DNA of 32,769 nucleotides from an uncultured Collinsella sp. (GCA_937934355.1 CALGZY010000127.1:1-32769), one strand, 5' to 3'. Positions 1 through 7,111 are shown, counted from the stretch's first letter. Notes: generated by a model from the sequence alone, not told the origin. Numbers and translations: made by a program.

Positions 1-508
1 AGCAGATCCAGCGGACCGGACGAACAAAGGTCGCATGCTCGTGACCCCAGCGCTGGCTGCGGTAGTTGGGCCACTGCAGGCCGGCGATAGTCTTCTCGCA
101 CAGAGACGTCAGGATCGGCGTAGCCGGAGCGGAGGGAATGTTCTTCTCGGCGAACACATACTCGCGACCGTCAGTATCCTCGCGACGGACCAGGTCCTCG
201 GCAGCCACACCGCACTTGCGGGCAAAGCCCTGGGCGGCCTTGGTGGCGTTACCGTCAGCGTCGAAGGCAATGTTGGCCGCGGGGCCACGCTTGACCTCGT
301 GAACCTCATCGGTCGCGGTGGCGACGTCGGCAACGAGTGCAGCCAAGCGACGCGGACTCGAGATCACGCGGACCTCGCCGTGGGCCAGACCGGCCTCGTC
401 GAGACCCTTGGCGATCATGGTGCCAAGCTGCTTGACGGCATTGTTCAGCGGTGCAGAGGGCATTTCCTCCGTACCGATCTCAAACAGGAAATCCTTAGCG
501 TCTGCCAT
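1..508 (-). CDS. glyS: Glycyl-tRNA synthetase beta subunit (3' part cut by window edge)
   Basis: Beta chain of the alpha2-beta2 glycyl-tRNA synthetase, which recognises tRNA-Gly and works with GlyQ in the cytoplasm. Translating the minus strand from the ATG at 508 gives MADAKDFLFEIGTEEMPSAP, followed by SPRRLA and KRGPAA: the typical GlyS N-terminus (FLFEIGTEELP, SPRRLAV, KGP). About 169 residues are visible; the family is usually near 690, so most of the gene lies beyond position 1. The start is only 3 bases after the glyQ stop, so the two subunits are translated from one message. The assignment is firm; nothing can be said about the missing part. Confidence 0.95.
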   Translation of the reverse strand, partial: MADAKDFLFEIGTEEMPSAPLNNAVKQLGTMIAKGLDEAGLAHGEVRVISSPRRLAALVADVATATDEVHEVKRGPAANIAFDADGNATKAAQGFARKCGVAAEDLVRREDTDGREYVFAEKNIPSAPATPILTSLCEKTIAGLQWPNYRSQRWGHEHATFVRPVRWIC

Positions 509-511
509 GGC

Positions 512-1423
512 TTACGCCACCTCGCCTTCCTGGTCGGCATTCTCGTTGACTCCGGCGACCTCGGCCATGTAGGCCTCGCAGCACGCCTTGGCGACGGCGC
601 GGACGCGCAGGATGTAGTTGGCACGCTCGACCGCGGACAGCGCGCCACGGGCATCGAGCAGGTTGAAGGCGTGGCTGCACTTCATGACGCAGTCGTACGC
701 CGGCAGCGGCAGCTTGCGCTCCAGACAGGAGTGGCACTCGGCCTCGTAGTCGTCAAACTTCTGACGCATCATCTCGACGTTGGCGACCTCAAAGTTATAG
801 GCACTGAACTCGCGCTCGTTCTCGAGGAACACGTCGCCATAGGTCATGGGCGTGCCGTCGGGCAGGTAGCTCCACACCAGGTCGTAGACCGAGTTAACGC
901 CCTGGGCGTACATGGCGATACGCTCCAGGCCATAGGTGATCTCGACGGGCACGGGGTCAACCTCGATGCCGCCCACCTGCTGGAAGTACGTAAACTGCGT
1001 GACCTCCATGCCATTGAGCCAGACCTCCCAGCCAAGACCCCAGGCGCCGAGCGTCGGGCTCTCCCAGTCGTCCTCGACAAAGCGGACGTCATGGTCGTTG
1101 GGGTCCAGACCGATAGCGGCAAGAGACCCCAGGTAGAGCTCCTGGGCGTTAACCGGAGAAGGCTTGATGAGCACCTGGAACTGATAGTAGTGCTGCATGC
1201 GGTTGGGGTTCTCGCCGTAGCGGCCGTCGGCGGGACGGCGGCAGGGCTGCGCATAGCAGGTGCGCCACTCGGCGGGACCGAGCGAGCGCAGCGTGGTCGC
1301 GGTATGGAAGGTACCGGCACCGACCTCGGAGTCATAGGGCTGCATAATGACGCAGCCCTGCTCGCCCCAGTACTGCTGGAGGCGCAGGATGATGTCTTGG
1401 AAGGAAAGCGATGAAGCGTTCAT
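512..1423 (-). CDS. glyQ: Glycyl-tRNA synthetase alpha subunit
   Basis: Catalytic subunit of bacterial class II glycyl-tRNA synthetase, which forms glycyl-adenylate and charges tRNA-Gly together with GlyS. The 303-residue product opens [20 protein letters not shown] and carries the family landmarks [41 protein letters not shown] and [18 protein letters not shown]. Length matches the family (about 290-305). The ATG at 1423 follows a GAGGGG-containing stretch. It lies downstream of lepB on the same strand with a 59-base gap that contains TATAGT but no matching -35, so whether it has its own promoter is open. glyS follows after 3 bases. Confidence 0.97.
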   Translation of the reverse strand: MNASSLSFQDIILRLQQYWGEQGCVIMQPYDSEVGAGTFHTATTLRSLGPAEWRTCYAQPCRRPADGRYGENPNRMQHYYQFQVLIKPSPVNAQELYLGSLAAIGLDPNDHDVRFVEDDWESPTLGAWGLGWEVWLNGMEVTQFTYFQQVGGIEVDPVPVEITYGLERIAMYAQGVNSVYDLVWSYLPDGTPMTYGDVFLENEREFSAYNFEVANVEMMRQKFDDYEAECHSCLERKLPLPAYDCVMKCSHAFNLLDARGALSAVERANYILRVRAVAKACCEAYMAEVAGVNENADQEGEVA

Positions 1424-1482
1424 GCCTCTAATATCCCCTCGTCGAAACGATTACACGGTTAGGTACTGTACTATAGCGGTTT

Positions 1483-2046
1483 TTAGTCGATAGCGCCGAT
1501 GCGGTTGAGCGGCCAGTAGCGCACAAGCGCCACAGCGATCAAATCAGAGCGATCGACGGGACCAAAGTAGCGTGAGTCGGCAGAGTTTTCGCGGTTGTCG
1601 CCCATCACCCACACGCACCCGTCGGGAACGGTGTAGGGATAGCTTACCTGAGCACCGGGCGCTTGGACCGAAAGTGGCCAGCTCATGCCCGTCGTATAGT
1701 CCTCGTCGAGCGCTTGGCCGTCAACGACCACCTTGCCATCCTGCAGGTCGACCGTCTGGCCGGCCGTGGCAATAACACGCTTGACAAGAACATCATGCTC
1801 GGAGGTGCCATCGGGGTTGTGAAACACCACGATATCGCCCTGCTTGACGGGCTGACCGAGCTCGAGGCTCACCTTTTGTGCCAGGATCTGGTCGCCAATC
1901 TCGATCGTGGACTCCATGGAGCCGGTGGGCACCACAAAGGGCTCGACCACAAACGAGCGAATCAAGAAGGTGGCGACCAATGCGATCGCGATGACCGCGA
2001 TCCACTCAAAAGCGCCCCTCAACGCGGAATGCTGCGATGGAACCAT
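1483..2046 (-). CDS. lepB: Type I signal peptidase
   Basis: Membrane-bound serine protease that removes signal peptides from exported proteins. The 187-residue product has one N-terminal membrane segment (about residues 13-29), then the Ser box PTGSMEST (catalytic Ser43), the Lys box HDVLVKRVIA (Lys89 as general base) and the C-terminal MGDNRENSADSRYFGPV box. A GTG at 2052 overlaps the trmD stop codon, but the AGGAG of the upstream sequence sits almost on it, whereas it is about 7 bases from the ATG at 2046; I therefore chose 2046. It follows trmD directly; the ribosomal gene rplS, often found between them, is not there. Single-transmembrane topology is typical of Gram-positive SipS-like enzymes. 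Confidence 0.95.
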   Translation of the reverse strand: MVPSQHSALRGAFEWIAVIAIALVATFLIRSFVVEPFVVPTGSMESTIEIGDQILAQKVSLELGQPVKQGDIVVFHNPDGTSEHDVLVKRVIATAGQTVDLQDGKVVVDGQALDEDYTTGMSWPLSVQAPGAQVSYPYTVPDGCVWVMGDNRENSADSRYFGPVDRSDLIAVALVRYWPLNRIGAID

Positions 2047-2048
2047 TC

Positions 2049-2807
2049 TCACTCCTCGCTCTGCGAATACGAAGCGTCCAAAATCTCCTGCGCGTACGCA
2101 CGCTCCTGGGGCGTAAGGCGCGCCGTCTCGATCAGATCGGGACGCCAGCGGCAGGTGCGCTCGATGGCGTTCTTGCGACGCCAGGCATCGACCTTGGCGT
2201 GATCGCCACTCACAAGCACCGGCGGCACGCCCTCGCCGTTGAACTCGGCGGGACGGGTGTACTGCGCGTACTCGAGCAGGCCTCCGTCCTCGGCGGTCGA
2301 GAACGACTCGTCCACATTGCTCATCTCGTCGCCCAGGGCGCCGGGAATCAGGCGTACGACGGCATCGGCAACGACCATAGCGGGAAGTTCGCCACCCGTA
2401 AGCACGTAGTCGCCGATCGACAGACGCTCATCGGCATACGCATACGCACGCTCGTCGACGCCCTCGTAGCGGCTGCACACAAACAGCAGGCGCTCACTTT
2501 TGAGCAGGCGCTCGGCCACATGTTGCGTAAAGGGCTCGCCACAGGGGGTGAAGAACACTACGGTGGGCTTGGGACCCTCGGAGCTGATGGCCTCGATGGC
2601 CTCGGCAATAGGCTCGACCTTCATGAGCATGCCCTGCCCGCCGCCGTACGGCTCGTCATCGACGGTACGATGGCGGTCGTGCGTCCAGTCGCGCAGGTTA
2701 TACGCCTTAAAATCAAAAAGGCCGGCCTTGCGGGCGCGGCCCAAGATCGATGTGGACATGACGGGCTCAAACATCTCGGGAAAGACCGAAAGGGTCTCGA
2801 TCAGCAT
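2049..2807 (-). CDS. trmD: tRNA (guanine-N1-)-methyltransferase
   Basis: Methylates G37 at N1, next to the anticodon of tRNAs reading CNN codons, using S-adenosylmethionine; this prevents +1 frameshifting. The 252-residue protein has the SPOUT trefoil-knot signatures: YGGGQGM near residue 54, SRYEGVDERAY and SIGDYVLTGGELPA, plus the C-terminal helical domain with RPAEFNGEGVPPVLVSGDH. Length is normal. It lies 10 bases after rimM and its TGA overlaps a possible GTG of lepB, so it belongs to the rpsP-khpA-rimM-trmD-lepB transcript. Confidence 0.97.
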   Translation of the reverse strand: MLIETLSVFPEMFEPVMSTSILGRARKAGLFDFKAYNLRDWTHDRHRTVDDEPYGGGQGMLMKVEPIAEAIEAISSEGPKPTVVFFTPCGEPFTQHVAERLLKSERLLFVCSRYEGVDERAYAYADERLSIGDYVLTGGELPAMVVADAVVRLIPGALGDEMSNVDESFSTAEDGGLLEYAQYTRPAEFNGEGVPPVLVSGDHAKVDAWRRKNAIERTCRWRPDLIETARLTPQERAYAQEILDASYSQSEE

Positions 2808-2817
2808 GTTGTCCTCC

Positions 2818-3339
2818 CTACTTGTCCATATCGATCAGGCCGTCCATAACGTGGACGGAAATTGTTCCTGTGTCGGGAAGATCGAGCACGACCTGCTCGA
2901 TCACGGGAATCAGTACCTCGCCGTACCGATCGCCCTCAACAACCCAAACATCGTTAGCGGGCGTCGACATGATCTCTACGATCGTGCCGAGCAAACCGAA
3001 GCGCTCGTCGACCACCTCGCGACCCATCAGGTCGGTATAGGCAGCGTCGAGCGAATCGAGCTCAAAATCGTCACGATTTGCCAGCACGTAGCATCCCGTG
3101 ATGCCCTCGGCGGCCGTCAAGTCGTCAATGCCCTCAAACGAGACCAGATCGCCATCGCCCGTATCGGTGACGGACACGACCGTGCAAAAGCGGTCGCGCT
3201 TGAGCGCCGGCGGCGTCAGGGCGACGCGCATACCCGGCTCTAATACAGAAGGAAGCCCCCGCAGCGGCTGCGCGAGGACCTCCCCCTTCCTTCCGTGCGG
3301 CTTGACAACACGGGCGATGTTTTTGTACTGGGACCTCAA
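2818..3339 (-). CDS. rimM: 16S rRNA processing protein RimM
   Basis: Assembly factor for the 30S subunit that binds ribosomal protein S19 and helps mature the 3' domain of 16S rRNA. The 173-residue protein shows the N-terminal barrel start (KNIARVVKPHGRKGEVLAQP) and a C-terminal PRC-barrel (FGLLGTIVEIMSTPANDVWVV, then GEVLIPVIEQVV). The only start that keeps the family N-terminus is a TTG at 3339, 4 bases after the khpA stop; its ribosome site (AGGA) is unusually close, so translation may be coupled to khpA. It belongs to the rpsP operon. Confidence 0.93.
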   Translation of the reverse strand: MRSQYKNIARVVKPHGRKGEVLAQPLRGLPSVLEPGMRVALTPPALKRDRFCTVVSVTDTGDGDLVSFEGIDDLTAAEGITGCYVLANRDDFELDSLDAAYTDLMGREVVDERFGLLGTIVEIMSTPANDVWVVEGDRYGEVLIPVIEQVVLDLPDTGTISVHVMDGLIDMDK

Positions 3340-3343
3340 GGTC

Positions 3344-3628
3344 CTAGCCCAGAACCTCTACCTCGACAGCAGTGTCGAGGCGAGCGGCCAGTGCACGGGC
3401 GAGCGTGCGAATGGCCTTGATGGTACGGCCACGACGGCCGATGACCTTAGCGACGTCATCCTCGGCAACCGAAACCTCAATCGTAGAGGCGTCGTCACCA
3501 TCGATGACCTCAAGGCTCACGGAATCCGGGTCGTCGACGATCTGAACAACGAGATATTCGACGAGATCGGCGATGCGATCTGAGAGCATTGCCTCACCCT
3601 CGAGCTGTGCAGCGTCAACCTCAGGCAC
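3344..3628 (-). CDS. khpA: KH-domain RNA-binding protein KhpA
   Basis: Small RNA-binding protein of the KhpA (YlqC) family, which in Firmicutes pairs with KhpB/EloR and affects cell elongation and division; the role in this organism is inferred from family. The protein is 94 residues from a GTG at 3628 with GGAG six bases upstream. A second in-frame ATG at 3589 with GAGG before it would give about 81 residues, nearer the usual length, so the start is not settled. The KH loop is visible as VIGRRGRTIKAIRTLARALA. It sits between rpsP and rimM, the standard location. Confidence 0.93.
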   Translation of the reverse strand: MPEVDAAQLEGEAMLSDRIADLVEYLVVQIVDDPDSVSLEVIDGDDASTIEVSVAEDDVAKVIGRRGRTIKAIRTLARALAARLDTAVEVEVLG

Positions 3629-3631
3629 GAT

Positions 3632-3973
3632 TTACTCCTCGGCGCCCTCAGCGGCCTCAGCGGCAGCCTTAGCGGCCTCGGCCTCTTTGGCGAGCTGCTT
3701 CTTGGACTTCTTGACGACGGTCTCGGTCTTCTCGCCCTCGTTGGCGGCCTTGACCAGAGCGGCGACGGCGTCGGTGAGCTGAGCGCCCTTGGACTGCCAG
3801 TCGGCGATCTTCTCGAGGTCGAGGTTGATGGTCTTGGGGGCGGTCATCGGGTTGTAGCGGCCAACCTCCTCGATGATACGACCGTCACGCGGGGCGCGGG
3901 AATCGGCGACGACGACACGGTAGTACGGACGCTTCTTAGCGCCGTGACGAGCAAGGCGAATCTTGACTGCCAA
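3632..3973 (-). CDS. rpsP: 30S ribosomal protein S16 (bS16)
   Basis: Primary-binding protein of the small ribosomal subunit. The product from the TTG at 3973 begins [20 protein letters not shown] and contains [13 protein letters not shown], the family signature. TTG is chosen because GGAGGAG lies six bases upstream and it gives the exact family N-terminus; an ATG at 4009 would add 12 unrelated residues. At 113 residues it is longer than the core (about 80-90): the last 35 residues are an Ala/Glu/Lys-rich tail, as in many actinobacterial S16 proteins. It is the first gene of the rpsP-khpA-rimM-trmD-lepB operon and has a good promoter upstream. Confidence 0.96.
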   Translation of the reverse strand: MAVKIRLARHGAKKRPYYRVVVADSRAPRDGRIIEEVGRYNPMTAPKTINLDLEKIADWQSKGAQLTDAVAALVKAANEGEKTETVVKKSKKQLAKEAEAAKAAAEAAEGAEE

Positions 3974-4029
3974 AGGAAACTCCTCCAACCAAGCAGCTTT
4001 AGGCTGCAACTACAAACAAACAGCTGAAC

Positions 4030-4058
4030 ATAATACGCCATCGACGCGGGCAGGTGAA
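4030..4058 (-). promoter_or_regulatory. Predicted sigma-70-type promoter of the rpsP operon
   Basis: On the minus strand TTCACC (4058-4053) is followed after 17 bases by TATTAT (4035-4030). Four of six and five of six positions match the consensus. A start near 4023 would leave a leader of about 50 bases before the rpsP TTG. The leader holds only a small GCAGC/GCTGC hairpin, not a recognised ribosomal protein leader. The rest of the rpsP-dinB gap (4059-4162) shows nothing further. Confidence 0.55.
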
Positions 4059-4162
4059 GTCCGTGAGACCAACTTCTTCGGTGTAGTCGAGGGCAAATCC
4101 ATATCTTAGACAAGAATTCGCGATTTGCAAGCGCATCCACGCACCCAACATGAGCTGCGCGG

Positions 4163-4168
4163 TATACT
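4163..4168 (+). promoter_or_regulatory. Candidate -10 box of dinB; leaderless transcript likely
   Basis: TATACT lies six bases before the dinB ATG at 4175, and there is no Shine-Dalgarno sequence in front of that ATG. Transcription would begin at or next to the start codon, giving a leaderless message, which is common in Actinobacteria. There is no good -35 at 16-18 bases, so the call rests on the -10 box and spacing alone. Confidence 0.4.
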
Positions 4169-4174
4169 CATGAC

Positions 4175-5428
4175 ATGGAAAGACGCGAACATACATACGG
4201 TTATGAGGATGCTGCGGGCGTCACGCCGCCGCCCTGGACGGGTCCAGCGGTTGGCCTGATGGACCTCGATGCATTTTTTGCGAGCGTGGAGATGCTCGAC
4301 CATCCCGAATGGCGCGGAAAGCCGCTCATCGTGGGCGGAGACGCCGAGTCACGCGGCGTCGTGTCCACGTGTTCGTACGAGGCACGTCGCTTTGGCGTGC
4401 ATTCGGCCATGGCCTCGGCCGAGGCGCGGCGCCTGTGCCCGCAGGCCATTTGGACGCACGGACACTTTGATCGCTACCGTGAGGTGAGCGCGCAGGTCAT
4501 GGCGATTCTCGCCGACGAGACCCCGCGCGTCGAGCGCGTATCCATCGACGAAGCCTTTATCGATATCACACCGGGTCGCTTTGCGCCCGAAGACCCGCTG
4601 CTGGTTGCGCGGCGTATAAGCGACCGCGTGGCAGCGCTGGGAGTGACCTGCTCCATTGGCGTGGGCTGCAACAAGACGGTCGCAAAGATCGCAAGCGAGC
4701 GTGATAAGCCGTTCGGGCTGACCATCGTGCGCCCCGGAACCGAGCAGCGCTTTTTGGCCGCGCTGCCGGTGTCTGCCATGAGCGGCATCGGGCGCTCGGC
4801 CGAGGAGCGACTGCGCCGCATGCGCATCTACACCCTCGGCGAGCTATCACGTGCACCGGAATCCACCTTGGCCCCTATTTTTGGCGTCAACGGCGAACGC
4901 ATGCGCCAGCGTGCGCTGGGACTCGAAATCTCCGAAGTCACGAGTCTCGATGAGGAGCGCGAGGTCAAGTCGGTCAGCAATGAACGCACCTTTGCTAAAG
5001 ATTTGACTGAGCGTGGGGATATTGAGGCGGCGATTGCGCTGCTGGGCGAGTCAGTGGGACGCCGCCTGCGCCGTCAGGGACTAACGGGCGCCACGGTGAC
5101 GCTCAAGCTCAAGTATTCGTATGGAAACGGTCGCTCGGCACAGCGCCGGCTGCCTCATCCGACCGACGATGAGAACATCTTCGTGGCGGTTGCACTCGAA
5201 CTGCTCGACAACATCTGGCAGGAAGGAATGCACGTGCGCTTAGCAGGCATCGGCATGAGCGACTTTGACCATCAGGGCGGCATCCAGACTGACCTGTTCT
5301 GCGAAGTCGATGACCGCGGGGCCCAATCCAGCGACCGACGCGACCTCTCCGTCGCCATCGACGCCGTCCGAGACAAATTCGGCGACACCGCCCTATCCTT
5401 CGGCCGCCAATCCCGCTTCAAAAACTAA
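4175..5428 (+). CDS. dinB: DNA polymerase IV (Y family)
   Basis: Error-prone translesion polymerase that extends mismatched or damaged primer ends. The 417-residue protein has the metal-binding palm residues in GLMDLDAFFASVE (Asp30) and RVSIDEAFID (Asp125, Glu126), the ASERDKPFGL stretch, the helix-hairpin-helix MSGIGRSAEERLRRM and a little-finger domain. It starts at the ATG at 4175, preceded by no ribosome-binding site. It is divergent from rpsP and convergent with the RAYT gene. I saw no full LexA operator, so damage control is not supported by sequence. It ends just before the REP cluster at 5431. Confidence 0.95.
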   Translation: MERREHTYGYEDAAGVTPPPWTGPAVGLMDLDAFFASVEMLDHPEWRGKPLIVGGDAESRGVVSTCSYEARRFGVHSAMASAEARRLCPQAIWTHGHFDRYREVSAQVMAILADETPRVERVSIDEAFIDITPGRFAPEDPLLVARRISDRVAALGVTCSIGVGCNKTVAKIASERDKPFGLTIVRPGTEQRFLAALPVSAMSGIGRSAEERLRRMRIYTLGELSRAPESTLAPIFGVNGERMRQRALGLEISEVTSLDEEREVKSVSNERTFAKDLTERGDIEAAIALLGESVGRRLRRQGLTGATVTLKLKYSYGNGRSAQRRLPHPTDDENIFVAVALELLDNIWQEGMHVRLAGIGMSDFDHQGGIQTDLFCEVDDRGAQSSDRRDLSVAIDAVRDKFGDTALSFGRQSRFKN

Positions 5429-5430
5429 TC

Positions 5431-5457
5431 TTTTTTGGACGGGGCTTTTTGCTGCCT
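5431..5457 (+). repeat. Decayed REP-like copy after dinB
   Basis: The core GGACGGGGC followed by a T run and GCTGCC matches the full element (GGGACGGGGC, T run, AGCTRCCC) with small deletions. It sits 2 bases after the dinB stop and can also fold through GGACGG/CCGTCC (to 5464), so it may serve as a weak 3' hairpin for dinB. It has lost the GGGTAG end. Confidence 0.5.
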
Positions 5458-5474
5458 TCCGTCCGACACGGCAT

Positions 5475-5602
5475 GGGTAGTCAATTTGGGACGGGGCTAT
5501 TTTAGCTACCCCTATTATATATCGGTTGAGATTCATTCGGCCTAATTCATTCACCGTCAGCCAAAGGGTAGCTAAAATAGCCCCGTCCCAAATTGACTAC
5601 CC
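5475..5602. repeat. REP-like inverted pair (composite palindrome) 1
   Basis: Two 37-base arms, 5475-5511 and 5566-5602, are exact reverse complements, separated by a 54-base AT-rich loop. Each arm runs from GGGTAG to CTACCC around a core GGGACGGGGC (or its complement), so each arm is itself a weak palindrome. The arm-specific variant GTCAA appears in both arms. It lies between the convergent dinB and RAYT genes, next to the likely cognate transposase. Confidence 0.85.
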
Positions 5603-5623
5603 CGGATGCCCGGTTTGGTGGCC

Positions 5624-5655
5624 GTAGCAAAATTACCCCGCCTGAAATGAGCTAC
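5624..5655 (-). repeat. Decayed REP-like copy overlapping the RAYT stop codon
   Basis: GTAGC, an A-rich stretch, CCCCG, then GAAAT and GCTAC can be aligned over the whole length with the full element, with several substitutions. The RAYT stop codon (5652-5654 read on the minus strand as TAG) is formed by the GTAG end of this copy. Confidence 0.5.
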
Positions 5656-6401
5656 TTTTCAATTTTGACTTTTTGAATCGTGCAGTGGCCGATGCCCGTG
5701 AGGCGCACGATCTGCTTGATCGAAAAGCCCTCGCTTTTGAGCTTGCGGATACAGTCATCACGCACGCCCTTTGGCAGAGCTTTGAGATGGTGAGGCTCGT
5801 AAGGTTTGAGCAACGCCTGCGCAAACTCAAGCGCGTCAGCATCACTCACGTGAGCGCCATAACGGAAGCAATAGCCATTGGGCTCGCCCGAGGTGCTAAA
5901 TGCAAAAAACCTCTGGGAATTCCCGAGCAACTCGAGCACGCAATCAGTCTTACAAATACCCGGATAGCCCATATACTCGCTAAAGCTGCTCCAGCGATAG
6001 AGCGAAGCAGTGTCAATTCTGGCTTTCGCAGGGTTATCGTGAATGTAACGAACGCAGTTGAGCAGCTGATCATCATCAAGAATCGGCACGCTCTTAAATC
6101 GATCCTGGAAGAGTGGACCCTTTCTGCCTGTCTTAGAATTGAAATACATGGCATACGCCGTCGTAATCGAATGCATGCAATCACTCAGATGAGCATGCTC
6201 ATCGTCAAGCAGAAGATGAATATGGTTATCCATAAGGCACCACGCGATGACATCAACTTTGAACTTCTGGCATTTCGAAGCAATCAGCCGAATCAAATAG
6301 AGTCGATCATCCTCATCCTCAAATATCAGCTGACCACCACACCCCTTTTGAACGACATGGTAAAAGCCATATTCAGAGATTTCTCGCGCAGTCCGAGTCA
6401 T
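5652..6401 (-). CDS. REP-associated tyrosine transposase (RAYT, IS200-like Y1 family)
   Basis: Single-strand DNA nuclease of the Y1/HUH superfamily. The family is known to bind and cleave REP hairpins at a GTAG tetranucleotide; cleavage in this organism is inferred. The 249-residue product has the N-terminal family start (EISEYGFYHVVQKGCGGQLI), the metal-binding motif CLMDNHIHLLL (His60 and His62), the RAYT signature GPLFQDRFKSVPI and the candidate nucleophile Tyr119 in VRYIHDNPAKA. A C-terminal helix-turn-helix follows (SIKQIVRLTGIGHCTIQKV). The ATG at 6401 is chosen over 6407 because AGGAGG is 8 bases upstream of it and only 2 from the other. Lower G+C than its neighbours suggests acquisition. 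All catalytic residues look intact. Confidence 0.88.
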   Translation of the reverse strand: MTRTAREISEYGFYHVVQKGCGGQLIFEDEDDRLYLIRLIASKCQKFKVDVIAWCLMDNHIHLLLDDEHAHLSDCMHSITTAYAMYFNSKTGRKGPLFQDRFKSVPILDDDQLLNCVRYIHDNPAKARIDTASLYRWSSFSEYMGYPGICKTDCVLELLGNSQRFFAFSTSGEPNGYCFRYGAHVSDADALEFAQALLKPYEPHHLKALPKGVRDDCIRKLKSEGFSIKQIVRLTGIGHCTIQKVKIEK

Positions 6402-6501
6402 ACGCATTCCCTCCTCTACAGATAAGAATTACGTTACCCGAGCCAGAGCAGAAAAAAACGTACTGGGTGCGACAAATCGCGTTGTTCGGCGAACGGTAGG
6501 T

Positions 6502-6620
6502 GGTAGCTAAAAAAGCCCCGTCCCAAATTAGCTACTTTTGGGCAAAAGAAAGACGGGCAGCTGCAAATGGTGCAACTGCCCGGCAAACGGATAAGGGTAG
6601 CTAAAAAAGCCCTGGCCCAA
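6502..6620. repeat. REP-like direct pair 2 upstream of RAYT, with inner hairpin
   Basis: A full copy at 6502-6535 (GGTAGC ... core GCCCCGTCCC ... GCTAC) and a partial copy at 6595-6620 (GGGTAGC ... GCCCTGGCCC) lie in the same orientation, unlike the inverted pairs elsewhere. Between them 6555-6581 folds into an 11-bp hairpin (GGGCAG/CTGCCC, one mismatch, 5-base loop). The block fills the gap between the rsfS stop and the RAYT start; the rest of the gap (6408-6501) shows only the RAYT ribosome site. Confidence 0.75.
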
Positions 6621-6628
6621 GCAAAGCT

Positions 6629-7084
6629 CTAGAGGAGGTTGAGGGGGAGCTGGGGGGCGTCTCCCCAGAGTTTCTCGAGGCGGTAGAAGTCGCGGGCTTC
6701 GGGAGTGAAGACGTGGACGACAACCGAACCGTAGTCCATGAGCATCCAGGTCTTCTGCTCGCGACCCTCGATGGAGAACGGGTGCTCGCCGCAAGCCTCG
6801 GCGACCTTCTCCTCGATCTCGTCGACGATAGAATCGACCTGGCGGTTATTGGTACCGGTGGCAAGCACAAAGTAGTCGCATACGTCGGAAAGCTCGGTCA
6901 GGTCGAGCACCTGAACGTCCTCGCCCTTCTTGTCGTAGGCGGCCTGCGCGGCGGCGCGGGCGACATCCTCGGCGGCGACACCGCTCGCGGACAGCGAGGC
7001 GGCAGTGCGGTCGGACGTGGCGGCGAAGCTCTTGTGCTCCACATGTTCAAGAATCTGCTCGTCGGTCATGGTCTCGTCGGCCAT
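6629..7084 (-). CDS. rsfS: Ribosomal silencing factor RsfS
   Basis: Binds L14 on the 50S subunit and blocks joining with 30S, slowing translation in starved cells. The conserved domain occupies about residues 45-150: KKGEDVQVLDLTELSDVCDY, FVLATGTNNRQVDSI, GREQKTWMLMDYGSVVVHVF and FYRLEKLWGDAP. The first 40 residues are a Thr/Ala-rich extension; the family core is about 105-120 residues and this protein has 151. The ATG at 7084 has AGAGG upstream. It is the last gene of the obgE-nadD-yqeK-rsfS set; the REP block follows its stop after 8 bases. Confidence 0.94.
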   Translation of the reverse strand: MADETMTDEQILEHVEHKSFAATSDRTAASLSASGVAAEDVARAAAQAAYDKKGEDVQVLDLTELSDVCDYFVLATGTNNRQVDSIVDEIEEKVAEACGEHPFSIEGREQKTWMLMDYGSVVVHVFTPEARDFYRLEKLWGDAPQLPLNLL

Positions 7085-7111
7085 GGAATACCTCTTTCTA
7101 GACAGCCCGAG

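Larger units (their letters stand above)
5431..6620. mobile_element. RAYT/REP locus (domesticated-type tyrosine transposase with flanking REP copies)
   Basis: A single RAYT gene on the minus strand is enclosed by three full copies (5475-5511, 5566-5602, 6502-6535) and three decayed copies (5431-5457, 5624-5655, 6595-6620) of a GTAG-ended palindrome. The coding region is visibly poorer in G+C than dinB and rsfS on either side. There are no flanking IS-type terminal repeats or target duplications, which fits the single-copy, non-self-mobilising RAYT class rather than an active IS200 element. Confidence 0.75.

Noticed and set aside
35..1414. Open frame of 459 codons on the plus strand opposite glyQ-glyS
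   Set aside because: Covers the complement of two recognised synthetase subunits; composition is typical of an antisense shadow.
1424..1482. Promoter for glyQ based on TATAGT
   Set aside because: No -35 at acceptable spacing; too weak to list as a feature.
4183..4200. LexA operator at the start of dinB (CGAACATACATACGG)
   Set aside because: Only one half-site (CGAAC) fits; the second half lacks GTTCG and it lies inside the coding region.
5475..5602. CRISPR array or phage attachment site
   Set aside because: Only two arms in inverted orientation per locus, no regular direct repeats or spacers, no cas or integrase genes nearby.
5652..6401. Active IS200/IS605 insertion sequence
   Set aside because: Sequence signature and C-terminal helix-turn-helix fit RAYT, the flanking repeats are REP-like palindromes rather than left/right IS ends, and no TnpB or omega-RNA-like gene is adjacent.
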